Positions 1 through 6,545 of a stretch of DNA of 6,838 bases are shown in pieces. The notes under the pieces were generated by a model. That model was not told the DNA's origin and did not search any database. It saw only the letters and a program-made list of their open reading frames with translations. The DNA is taken from the NCBI GenBank assembly GCA_043802345.1, contig JAZDLC010000438.1:1-6838 (forward strand), read 5' to 3'. The DNA is from JAZDLC01 sp043802345 (lineage in GTDB: Bacteria; Planctomycetota; B15-G4; JADJEK01). Positions within the stretch are counted from its first letter, which is position 1. Each line of letters begins with the position of its first letter. A program made the position numbers and the translations under genes.

Positions 1-429
1 GCTCCCCGGTTCACCGACCAGGAGTTCAGGGATTCCGTCTCCGTTCAGATCCCCGGTCTGCCGCACCGACTGGCCGAAACGCCCTCCCGCCACCGTGCCC
101 GGCACGGTTGCGACGCGCGCGCCGGTGGCACTGGAGAACACGGCCAACGCGCCCGCGCCCGACAGGCCTCCCGGAGAGGCAAGAGGCGCGCCGGCAAGCA
201 GATCGTCCCGGCCGTCTCCATCCCGGTCGAACACCCTTTCTGCGTCCGCACCCAGACCTTCCCCGGCGCTCAGGCCGTGGTCGGACAGCAGGATCTCCTG
301 CGCCGAGACCTGCGAGGAGGTGGAAAGGAGCAGCCACGTTGCCAGGAGGATCAGAGGGGGCGTGGTCAGGCGGGGCGAGGCGGAACCGCCTCCCGGAGCC
401 TCACAAGAGGTCCCCATTCGAGAGTGCAT
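1..429 (-). CDS. Secreted FG-GAP repeat protein (integrin-alpha-like), N-terminal part, truncated by window edge
   Basis: The reading frame runs from an ATG at 429 off the left edge, so only the first 143 residues are present. Residues 1-20 are polar and include Arg. Residues 22-38 form a hydrophobic core (LILLATWLLL), followed by VSAQ, a likely signal peptidase I site after Ala43, so the product is probably exported. The mature part shows two FG-GAP-type calcium loops: FDRDGDGRDDLLAGAP at 67-82 and GDLNGDGIPELLVGEP at 126-141. The segment between them (GALAVFSSATGARVATVPG) is typical of the blade that separates such repeats. FG-GAP repeats build beta-propellers in cell-surface or secreted proteins, but the ligand cannot be inferred. 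The start is uncertain: an in-frame ATG at 417 is equally possible, neither has a clear Shine-Dalgarno sequence, and the frame stays open upstream. The gene is divergent from the ABC exporter. Confidence 0.85.
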   Translation of the reverse strand, partial: MHSRMGTSCEAPGGGSASPRLTTPPLILLATWLLLSTSSQVSAQEILLSDHGLSAGEGLGADAERVFDRDGDGRDDLLAGAPLASPGGLSGAGALAVFSSATGARVATVPGTVAGGRFGQSVRQTGDLNGDGIPELLVGEPGS

Positions 430-471
430 CGGGCCGGAGGACAGTAGGATGTCCGGCTGACCTGAGCGACT

Positions 472-476
472 GGAGG
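472..476 (+). promoter_or_regulatory. Ribosome binding site deciding the TTG start of the ABC ATPase gene
   Basis: GGAGG lies 5 bases before a TTG at 482. The next in-frame candidate, a GTG at 506, has no comparable site, which favours the unusual TTG start. Confidence 0.6.
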
Positions 477-481
477 AGCTT

Positions 482-1414
482 TTGGACGGTCGGAACTCCG
501 AGTCTGTGATCCACCTGCAGGCTGTTTCCCGCTGGTATGGGCAGGTCATCGGGCTGAACGATGTCTCGCTCGAGATCGGCCACGGCGTCATGGGGCTGCT
601 AGGTCCCAACGGGGCAGGGAAGTCAACCCTCATTCGGCTCGTGACGGGCCAGATTTCTCCAAGTCTTGGAAAAGTCACTGTTTTCGGTCAGCCCGTGTTT
701 CGCCGCCCGGACATCCTGACCCGGATCGGCTGCTGCCCCGATATCGAGCGGTTCAACGACGACTGGACCGGATTCGCTTTCGTCCGGGCCGCCGCCTACC
801 TGAGCGGGCTCGCCCCGAAAGAGGCGGATCAGAGGGCCCGGGAACTGCTGGAGGAGGTCGGCCTGAAGGATGCCGGCGACCTGCGAATCGGCTCGTACTC
901 CAAGGGGATGCGCCAACGGGTCAAGCTGGCCCAGGCGCTGGTCACCGACCCGGAAGTCCTGATTCTCGATGAGCCGCTGACCGGCATGGACCCGCTCGGC
1001 CGGCGGCAGATCATCGAGCAGGTCCGCAGGTGGGGGAAGGAAGGGCGTTGCGTGCTGGTCTCCAGCCACGTGCTGCACGAAGTCGAGGCGATGACCGAGA
1101 ACGTCGTGCTGATCCACCATGGACGCGTGCTCGCCGAAGGCAGGGTCCACGAGATCCGATCCCTCCTCAGCGCCTACCCCCACCATGTGACCGTCGAGGT
1201 GGAGAAACCGAGGGAATTGGCGGCCCGCCTCGTGTCGGACGTGGAGCTGGCAGGGCTGCGGTTCGGTGACCGGAGCCTCACCATCGAAACCACCCGCCCG
1301 GACGATCTCTACTCAGTGCTGGAGGGACTGGTGCTCGATCACGGGGTGGAGGTCAGGAAGCTCTACACCCGCGACGATTCTCTCGACGCTGTTTTCGACT
1401 ATCTGGTGGATTGA
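482..1414 (+). CDS. ABC transporter ATP-binding protein (ABC-2 exporter type)
   Basis: This 310-residue ATPase would power the permease encoded next. Visible motifs, in order, are Walker A GPNGAGKS (41-48), the signature YSKGMRQ (139-145), Walker B LILDEP (160-165), the D-loop GMDP (168-171) and the H-loop His196 (SSH). The Q-loop position, usually IGYxPQ, reads IGCCPD with Asp87 in place of Gln. Acidic residues at this position are, from memory, known in some exporter ATPases of this group. Residues from about 235 to 310 form a C-terminal extension common in DrrA/CcmA-like and Nod-type ATPases. The start is TTG, chosen for the GGAGG 5 bases upstream. The stop lies 4 bases before the permease start, so the two are almost certainly co-transcribed and translationally coupled. 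The substrate is unknown; such pairs export drugs, lipids, polysaccharides or other small molecules. Confidence 0.95.
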   Translation: MDGRNSESVIHLQAVSRWYGQVIGLNDVSLEIGHGVMGLLGPNGAGKSTLIRLVTGQISPSLGKVTVFGQPVFRRPDILTRIGCCPDIERFNDDWTGFAFVRAAAYLSGLAPKEADQRARELLEEVGLKDAGDLRIGSYSKGMRQRVKLAQALVTDPEVLILDEPLTGMDPLGRRQIIEQVRRWGKEGRCVLVSSHVLHEVEAMTENVVLIHHGRVLAEGRVHEIRSLLSAYPHHVTVEVEKPRELAARLVSDVELAGLRFGDRSLTIETTRPDDLYSVLEGLVLDHGVEVRKLYTRDDSLDAVFDYLVD

Positions 1415-1418
1415 CGAC

Positions 1419-2288
1419 ATGGAAGGCAGCGGCGACACACTCATCGTCCAGCACGAACCGAAGGTCCGCGCCCGAGTGCTCCCGTTCCTGAGCGCGGCCT
1501 ACCGGGTGGCCCGGGTCTCGCCGTTTCGGGTGCTCCGCGGCAGGCGTCTGCTGGCCCTGATCCTGCTGGCCTACAGCCCGGTGCTGGTCGTTCTTCTGAT
1601 GCGGATCTTCGGCGCCACCTCCAGCCTGGGAGTGGGCGGATTCGTGGATGGCGCGACGAGCCTCTATATCACGGTGATCTTCCCCGTGACCCTGCTCTTT
1701 CTGGGGGCGGCTGCCATCGGCGACGAGATTGACAACGGCACGCTGCTCTACCTGCGGCTGCGGCCGGTCGGGAGGGGGGCGATCGTATGCGGCAGGTACT
1801 TCGCCGCGACGCTGAGCTCGGTCGTGCTGCTGGCGCCGCCGTTGATCCTGCTGTACTTGATCCAGGTCGGAGCGAGAGGCTCCGCGCTGCTTCACGAGCA
1901 GTTGCCGCTCCTCTTCGTGATGCTCGGTGACGTCGTCCTGGCGTCGCTCTCGTACGGTGCCCTGTTCCTGCTGTTCTCCCTGCTCCTGCGGCACGCGGTG
2001 ATCACAGGCGTGTTCTTCGTCTTGGGCTGGGAAGTGTTTGTCTCCGCCGTGATTCCGAGCAAGGCCGCCCTGGCGACCGTCTCATTCCACCTGCGCGCGA
2101 TCCTCTGGAACGAGACTCACGAGGGAGGCGAACTGGCCGGACAGATGACCTCGTTCGATGAGGCCGGGACCCTGCCTTCGACCTTTCAGTCCGGAGTGGG
2201 CCTGCTCGTGGCCACCCTGGTCCTCCTCGCCCTCGCCTGCTGGGTGTTCCGCACCAAGGAGTACATCGAGAGACCGGGGGACGCGTAG
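1419..2288 (+). CDS. ABC-2 type transporter permease
   Basis: This 289-residue integral membrane protein is the likely partner of the preceding ATPase. About six hydrophobic segments can be seen, near residues 44-61, 81-100, 130-148, 164-190, 193-211 and 259-277. After the second helix, GDEIDNGTLLYLRLRPVGR (101-119) matches the conserved loop of ABC-2 permeases (acidic residues, then GT, then a Pro followed by a basic residue), which probably forms the coupling contact with the ATPase. A hydrophilic stretch between helices 5 and 6 (about 212-258) is likely extracytoplasmic. The frame is open upstream into the ATPase gene, but the ATG at 1419 is preferred because it directly follows the ATPase stop. 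The ribosome binding site is weak (GGTGGA near 1404-1409), consistent with translational coupling. The substrate is not predictable. The gene ends head-to-head with the anti-sigma gene. Confidence 0.93.
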   Translation: MEGSGDTLIVQHEPKVRARVLPFLSAAYRVARVSPFRVLRGRRLLALILLAYSPVLVVLLMRIFGATSSLGVGGFVDGATSLYITVIFPVTLLFLGAAAIGDEIDNGTLLYLRLRPVGRGAIVCGRYFAATLSSVVLLAPPLILLYLIQVGARGSALLHEQLPLLFVMLGDVVLASLSYGALFLLFSLLLRHAVITGVFFVLGWEVFVSAVIPSKAALATVSFHLRAILWNETHEGGELAGQMTSFDEAGTLPSTFQSGVGLLVATLVLLALACWVFRTKEYIERPGDA

Positions 2289-2293
2289 GGATC

Positions 2294-2334
2294 CGGCCCG
2301 TGCGGGGTGAATGGCTATCTAATCCCCGGGGCCG
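2294..2334. terminator. Candidate bidirectional hairpin between convergent genes
   Basis: CGGCCC (2294-2299) pairs with GGGCCG (2329-2334), and CGGGG (2303-2307) pairs with CCCCG (2324-2328). Together they give an 11-pair GC stem with a 3-base bulge (2300-2302) and a 16-base loop. It sits in the 30-base gap between the permease and anti-sigma stops and overlaps the last codons of the latter, whose TAG is in the loop. No T-run follows on either strand, so it is not a classical intrinsic terminator. Confidence 0.4.
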
Positions 2335-4916
2335 CAGCCCTGGATCTCGACGCGGAACGTCGCCTTCTTGGCCTGGTCCTGGACCAGCTTCCTGTCGGCG
2401 TTCGCCTGGAGGTGCAGGTAGCGGCGGCCGTGAAACTGCTCGATTTCGACGCGGCTGAGGTGATACGGAAGCGGCTCGCCGTCGCCGGCGACGACGGTGA
2501 CGTCCACCTCGAAGGAGGCGCCCTCCGCCAGGAGTCCATCGACCCGGATCCGCTCGAAGACGCGGCCGTCATGCCCGGAGATGCCGTAGATGTCCCACTC
2601 GCGCGCGTGGAACCCCTCGTCCCAGTCGAGCACGACCTCGAATCCGTTCCGCGTGCGGCGAATCTCCAGCTCCTCTCCCGGTCTCGCGGTCGCCTGGAAC
2701 GGGCTCAGGGAGGGATCACCGATCAGCACGCGATTCGCGCCGCCACCTTGCATGACCGCCCCGGTGGAGACCTGCGGCTGCCCCGCTTCAACGAGATCGA
2801 GAACGAGGCTCCCGCCGGCGGCCAGGAAGACGTCGTCGTAGGTCGACTTGATGGCGTTCCCCAGCGGCGCGCCTTCTCGCAACGCGAATTCCGTTTCCAG
2901 GTCGACGCTGAAGCCGTGGTTCCCCCCGATCGGCGCGAGGAAGGCCACGGCGCCCGCTTGCAGCATGGCCAGGCAGAGACTCTCGTCCGGATCGAGATCG
3001 TAGGCCGTCGTCCGATCGGTCCTGCCGAAGGTCGAGACAATGTCCCCCTCGACGAAGACGCGGCGCGTGGCCGCGGAATGGCAGGTGCCGCTCCAGATGA
3101 TCGGGCTGTGCAGGTGAAGCGTGGCGAATTGTGCCGCCATGATGCGCGGCATTTCGCCTTTTGGATCGTTTCCTACGAGCTCCGGCGAGAACTTCCAGTG
3201 CTTCCCTGAATCCATGTTCCGCTGGTCATCGAACAGCCAGATCCCCTGAGGGTCCCCGTTGCCGGTGAAGGTGAGGACGGACGCTGTTTCGAGAGTCGGT
3301 AGCGACTTGCGCACGAACTCCATGCAATCAGGGTCGTCCTCGGCGGTGGCGAACGCGAAGCTCGGTCCCGAGAAGCCGGCAGCCCGGCCCTGGGCGTCGA
3401 CGCCGTCCTCGTACGAGAACGACCGGGAGCCGCTGGTCACGAACGCGCTCATCCAGTGCCGATTCGGCAGACCCTCCTCGTGCAGCTTCCTCGTGCGCTG
3501 CCACAGCCTCTCGAGCGCGGCCCCGTCCTTGCCCGTGAAGTAGCCGAACGCGAAGTCGGGGAGAGGGTCCTGGTCGAGCCTTGCCGAGAGCAGGAGCAGC
3601 CGCCGGTGGAGGTTCACGTCGAGAATGTCTGGCGGGACGACAAACAGCACGAACTCCGGCATTCCCCCGGCCAGCGACCGTTCGAGCGAAGCCAGGTCCC
3701 TCGTCGTGTGATGCTCCGTCACTCCGCCGTGGAACTTCGAGACCTCGTCCGCGACGCGCCGGAAGGCCAGGTGGTCCTCGCGCGTAGTGCCGACGTCCAG
3801 GGTGACCACGAGGTACTTCCCGGCCGGTTGAGCCGCGAACCGGGGGACGCTGTGGATCGCGGCGGCCTCGTGGTCGGCCGGCGGTTCTTCCGCTTCGCCG
3901 GCCGGGGGGGCGGCCTTCGCGCTGGAAACCCTCTCCAGCAGGGCCGACTCCGGATCCTCGTCCGCGATGATCTGCCAGCATTCCTGCGCTTCCTGTGCAT
4001 GACCCAGGTACTGGTGGTAGAGCCCCTGGAAGAACAGGACGTGGTGGCGGGAATCGTCATGCGGATTCTGTTGCAGCCACCGCGCCTGGATCTCGATCGC
4101 CTCGGCGTACTTCTTCTGCCGGCCGAGGGAGGCGGCGAGGTAGAAGAGCGCCTGGGAGCGGACGGCCTCGCCGGCGTCGTCACGGGCGAGAATGGCCCGG
4201 AAGTAGCTCTCCGCCTGTTCCATCCGCTCGTAGTCGAAGAACTCGTCGAGCCCGAGCTTGAAGAGTTGGTCGGGACTCGGCGCGTCCTGCCCCGGATCAT
4301 CCTGGGAGAAGCTCGCCGCGTCGCTCGCCAGGAGGTGCTGCCCCGGTTCCAGCACGCGCATGCCGAACGCGGAGGTGACCGTCAGGCTGGCGGACTCCTC
4401 GATGGTCGCCTGGATGCGGCCGCGGAGCAGCGCGAGCTTCCATCCCACCGTGGTGCGATCGAGGTCCAGCACCGCCGGCCCGGGCACGCGAATGCTCGCC
4501 GTCCCGAGCACCTTCAGCACCGTTACCGAGTCGAATGGAATCACCAGGTGGTTCTGGCTCTCCAGCGGCGCGACCCGCCCGTCCTCGAAGGTCATCGTGA
4601 GCGAGAGCGTCGACGGTTCAATCGAGCCGTACGCCGTTGAATTGTTGAACACGCGCGCGACCGCGAAGAGGCAAAGGCCCATGACGAGGAGCGCGGCCAC
4701 ACGGCGCACCAGCGGTGAACGCAGAAGCGGGAAGCGGGAAGGAGCCGGCCGCGGACGCCGCAGCAACTCCGTCAGAGCCCTTTCCTCTGCCAGCTCGCGC
4801 CGGCAATCCTCGCAGATCGCCAGATGGGTCGTGACGCGCTGGCGGTCGCTCCCTGTCAGTTCCTCCTCGATCGCCTCGAAAAGGAGTGGTCGGATCGCGT
4901 CGCATTCGTTCATCAT
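2319..4916 (-). CDS. Transmembrane anti-sigma factor with FecR-like, TPR and gingipain/C25-like (clan CD peptidase-like) domains
   Basis: This 865-residue protein probably restrains the ECF sigma factor encoded just upstream. Residues 1-50 are a zf-HC2/ZAS domain with Cys5 and HLAICEDC (His31, Cys35, Cys38), the usual zinc ligands of anti-sigma factors. One membrane helix follows at about 72-90, so the rest is predicted extracytoplasmic. Residues 95-198 resemble a FecR beta domain (ALLRGRIQATIEES, VLEPGQHLLAS). Residues 217-325 contain about three TPR-like helical pairs, then an Ala/Pro/Glu linker to 365. Residues 366-740 look like a caspase/gingipain-fold domain: KYLVVTLDVG, FVLFVVPPDI, VLTFTGNGD, IIWSGTCHSA, LCLAMLQAGAVAFLAPIGG and RVLIGDPSLSPF, the last close to the GDP-x-L motif of C25 peptidases. 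Asn553 stands where the catalytic His is expected; Cys612 is the candidate nucleophile. Residues 745-865 are probably a beta-sandwich. The start is the first of tandem ATGs (4916 or 4913), with only a weak ribosome binding site. A CHAT-type assignment of the peptidase-like domain is the main alternative. Confidence 0.88.
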   Translation of the reverse strand: MMNECDAIRPLLFEAIEEELTGSDRQRVTTHLAICEDCRRELAEERALTELLRRPRPAPSRFPLLRSPLVRRVAALLVMGLCLFAVARVFNNSTAYGSIEPSTLSLTMTFEDGRVAPLESQNHLVIPFDSVTVLKVLGTASIRVPGPAVLDLDRTTVGWKLALLRGRIQATIEESASLTVTSAFGMRVLEPGQHLLASDAASFSQDDPGQDAPSPDQLFKLGLDEFFDYERMEQAESYFRAILARDDAGEAVRSQALFYLAASLGRQKKYAEAIEIQARWLQQNPHDDSRHHVLFFQGLYHQYLGHAQEAQECWQIIADEDPESALLERVSSAKAAPPAGEAEEPPADHEAAAIHSVPRFAAQPAGKYLVVTLDVGTTREDHLAFRRVADEVSKFHGGVTEHHTTRDLASLERSLAGGMPEFVLFVVPPDILDVNLHRRLLLLSARLDQDPLPDFAFGYFTGKDGAALERLWQRTRKLHEEGLPNRHWMSAFVTSGSRSFSYEDGVDAQGRAAGFSGPSFAFATAEDDPDCMEFVRKSLPTLETASVLTFTGNGDPQGIWLFDDQRNMDSGKHWKFSPELVGNDPKGEMPRIMAAQFATLHLHSPIIWSGTCHSAATRRVFVEGDIVSTFGRTDRTTAYDLDPDESLCLAMLQAGAVAFLAPIGGNHGFSVDLETEFALREGAPLGNAIKSTYDDVFLAAGGSLVLDLVEAGQPQVSTGAVMQGGGANRVLIGDPSLSPFQATARPGEELEIRRTRNGFEVVLDWDEGFHAREWDIYGISGHDGRVFERIRVDGLLAEGASFEVDVTVVAGDGEPLPYHLSRVEIEQFHGRRYLHLQANADRKLVQDQAKKATFRVEIQGCGPGD

Positions 4917-4939
4917 CGTCTTGGCCTGCCACGAGAGTT

Positions 4940-5449
4940 TCAGTCGAGGAGACGCCTTCTCAGAGCCTTGCGGCCCTCGTAGATGCGCCCCCGCACCGTC
5001 GATACTTTGACGCCGAGCCGGTCTGCGATCTCCGCGTACGAACAGTTCATCTGGTAGCGCAGGAGCAGCACTTCCCGAAGGTCGTGCGGAAGCTGCTCCA
5101 CCTCGCCCCAGATCCAGTCGGCCGAACGATTCCTCGAGACCGCTTCCACCTGCGTCAGTTCGAGCGCGCGCTCGCGCAGGGAGCTGCGGCGATGGTGCTC
5201 GATGACGTTGTTCCGCGCGATCGTCCCGAGCCAGGCGCCGAGCCTCTCCGGCTCGCTCAGTTGCGCCAGGCGGCGAAAGGCGAAGTAGAAGGTCCGCTGG
5301 ACCAGCTCTTCCACCGTGTCGGGATCGCTGATCTGCCTGGCGACGATGCGCCGCACGGCATCGTCGTGCCGGCGCACGACCTCCGCGAAGCACTCCGTGC
5401 GGCCGGCCACGATCTCCTTGACCAGGGTCGAGTTGTCCAACTCTCTCAT
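4940..5449 (-). CDS. ECF-type RNA polymerase sigma-70 factor
   Basis: This 169-residue protein has the two-domain layout of extracytoplasmic-function sigma factors and would direct RNA polymerase to a specific promoter set. Region 2 spans about residues 20-88: a helix starting FAEVVRRHDDAVRRIVARQ, an acidic core-binding segment (DPDTVEELVQRTFYFAFRR), then the -10-recognition and melting part ending GAWLGTIARNNVIEHHRR. Region 4 spans about 115-166, with LPHDLREVLLLRY and the helix-turn-helix SYAEIADRLGVKVSTVRGRIYEGRKAL that would read the -35 element. No extra C-terminal domain is present and the length is normal. The ATG at 5449 is the most upstream start in this frame; AAGGGAG lies about 12 bases before it, a little far. 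The stop is 23 bases before the anti-sigma gene, indicating a sigma/anti-sigma operon. Regulation is presumably by sequestration at the membrane. Confidence 0.95.
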   Translation of the reverse strand: MRELDNSTLVKEIVAGRTECFAEVVRRHDDAVRRIVARQISDPDTVEELVQRTFYFAFRRLAQLSEPERLGAWLGTIARNNVIEHHRRSSLRERALELTQVEAVSRNRSADWIWGEVEQLPHDLREVLLLRYQMNCSYAEIADRLGVKVSTVRGRIYEGRKALRRRLLD

Positions 5450-5654
5450 CAGTAGCCATCGCTCCCTTGCCGGGTGGCCCCGGAGGAGGGACCTGCTCAG
5501 CCAGCTTCATGACGGGCGAAAGGAGCGCAATGTCAAAACGGGAGTGGAACCATTCTTCTCTTCCTGGCGACATTGTCCACTGCCGGCATGCGCGGTGAAA
5601 GTCTCTGGCTGCCTCCCTGACGGGGATTCCGTTCGGTTCTTCCGCGGGTTGCCG

Positions 5655-5685
5655 TGGACAGACCGTGGGGCGGTTGTGATATACG
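5655..5685 (+). promoter_or_regulatory. Possible sigma-70-type promoter for the ZIP transporter gene
   Basis: TGGACA (5655-5660) resembles a -35 box. TGTGATATACG ends at 5685 and holds either GATATA at 5678 (17-base spacer) or TATACG at 5680 (19-base spacer) as a -10 box. This AT-rich patch stands out in a GC-rich background, and a start near 5692 would leave a short leader with the ribosome binding site at 5700-5705. The call rests on pattern alone. Confidence 0.35.
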
Positions 5686-5712
5686 AGGAGCCGCGCGCTG
5701 GAGAGAATCGCC

Positions 5713-6510
5713 ATGGATTGGTTCGCCGAGCAGTCGATCGTTCTGCAGGCCCTGCTGGCCACCCTGTTCACTTGGGCGATGACCGCCCTGGGCGCGGTGC
5801 CGGTCTTTTTCACGCGCCGTTTCAACCGGAAGATGTTCGACGGGATGCTCGGTCTGGCCGCCGGCGTGATGATCGCGGCGAGCTTCTGGTCGCTCCTGGC
5901 TCCGGCGATCGAGATGTCGGGCGGGGACTGGATGCCGGCGCTCGTCGGCTTCCTGCTCGGCGGCCTGTTCCTCTACGGCGTGGACAAGATCCTGCCGCAT
6001 CTGCATCCGGGCCTGGCGGTGGAGGAGGCGGAGGGAATCCACACGAGCTGGCGGCGGAGCGTTCTGCTCGTCCTGGCCATCACCCTGCACAACATCCCCG
6101 AGGGGCTGGCGGTCGGCGTCGCGTTCGGCGCCCTCGCGCACGGAATGGACGGGGCGACGCTCGGCGGCGCGATCGCCCTGGCGATCGGCATCGGCCTGCA
6201 GAACATGCCGGAGGGGCTGGCGGTGGCCATGCCGCTCCGGCGAGAGGGCCTGAGCAAGCTCAAGTGCTTCATGTACGGACAGGCGTCAGGGATCGTGGAG
6301 CCGATTGCCGGCGTGATTGGAGCGATGGCGGTGATCGCCATGCGTCCGATCCTGCCGTACGCACTCGCTTTCGCGGCCGGAGCGATGATCTTCGTCGTCG
6401 TGGAGGAACTGATCCCTGAGTCCCAGCGCGAGAAGAACACGGACCTCGCCACGCTAGGCTGCATCTTCGGCTTCGGCGTCATGATGATGCTGGATGTGGC
6501 GCTCGGCTAG
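5713..6510 (+). CDS. ZIP family divalent metal transporter (GufA/BbZIP type)
   Basis: This 265-residue inner-membrane protein probably moves Zn2+ or related divalent metals into the cytoplasm. About eight hydrophobic helices are visible. Helix 4 carries HNIPEG (126-131) and helix 5 carries QNMPEG (163-168). These match the binuclear metal site of the structurally studied BbZIP, where His/Asn/Glu of helix 4, Gln/Asp/Glu of helix 5 and a later Glu bind metal. The later Glu corresponds to Glu196 (GIVEPIAG), at the same 29-residue spacing. Met53 in helix 2 may be the helix 2 methionine ligand. Asn164 replaces the BbZIP Asp, probably a normal variant. A short His-containing loop (PHLHPG, 95-100) lies after helix 3, where many ZIP proteins have a metal-sensing loop. 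The start ATG has GGAGAG at 5700-5705, 7 bases upstream. The gene is divergent from the sigma gene and is followed closely by a lipoprotein gene. Confidence 0.94.
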   Translation: MDWFAEQSIVLQALLATLFTWAMTALGAVPVFFTRRFNRKMFDGMLGLAAGVMIAASFWSLLAPAIEMSGGDWMPALVGFLLGGLFLYGVDKILPHLHPGLAVEEAEGIHTSWRRSVLLVLAITLHNIPEGLAVGVAFGALAHGMDGATLGGAIALAIGIGLQNMPEGLAVAMPLRREGLSKLKCFMYGQASGIVEPIAGVIGAMAVIAMRPILPYALAFAAGAMIFVVVEELIPESQREKNTDLATLGCIFGFGVMMMLDVALG

Positions 6511-6545
6511 TCCGGCTTCGGTCTCACTTTCCTGACGAGGACAGA

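Noticed and set aside
623..1186. Open minus-strand frame inside the ABC ATPase gene.
   Set aside because: No motif is visible, and it lies antisense to an intact ATPase with all canonical motifs.
1266..1418. Upstream extension of the permease frame into the ATPase gene, starting at 1266.
   Set aside because: It would overlap the ATPase coding region by about 150 bases and adds Ser/Thr/Trp-rich sequence unlike a permease N-terminus. The ATG at 1419, 4 bases after the ATPase stop, is the natural start.
2307..4640. Long plus-strand open frames opposite the anti-sigma gene (2307-3209 and 3456-4640).
   Set aside because: Their translations are low-complexity Arg/Val/Glu-rich with no domain signals, whereas the minus strand holds recognisable motifs throughout. 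They are antisense shadows.
5531..5536. TTGACA on the minus strand as a -35 box for the sigma operon.
   Set aside because: At 17 and 18 bases further on the hexamers are GTCATG and TCATGA, poor matches to a -10 box, so no promoter is annotated.
4917..5825. The anti-sigma reading frame stays open for 303 codons upstream, across the whole sigma gene, which could suggest a sigma/anti-sigma fusion by another start or frameshift.
   Set aside because: The sigma factor is clearly encoded in a different frame with full region 2 and 4 motifs. The open upstream frame translates to Arg/Gly/Pro-rich text with no motif, as expected from GC-rich DNA, and no slippery sequence was seen near 4940.
6199..6216. 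Gln163 replacing the expected His in the helix 5 metal motif of the ZIP transporter.
   Set aside because: Gln at this position is the normal state in BbZIP/GufA-type transporters, so it is not a defect.
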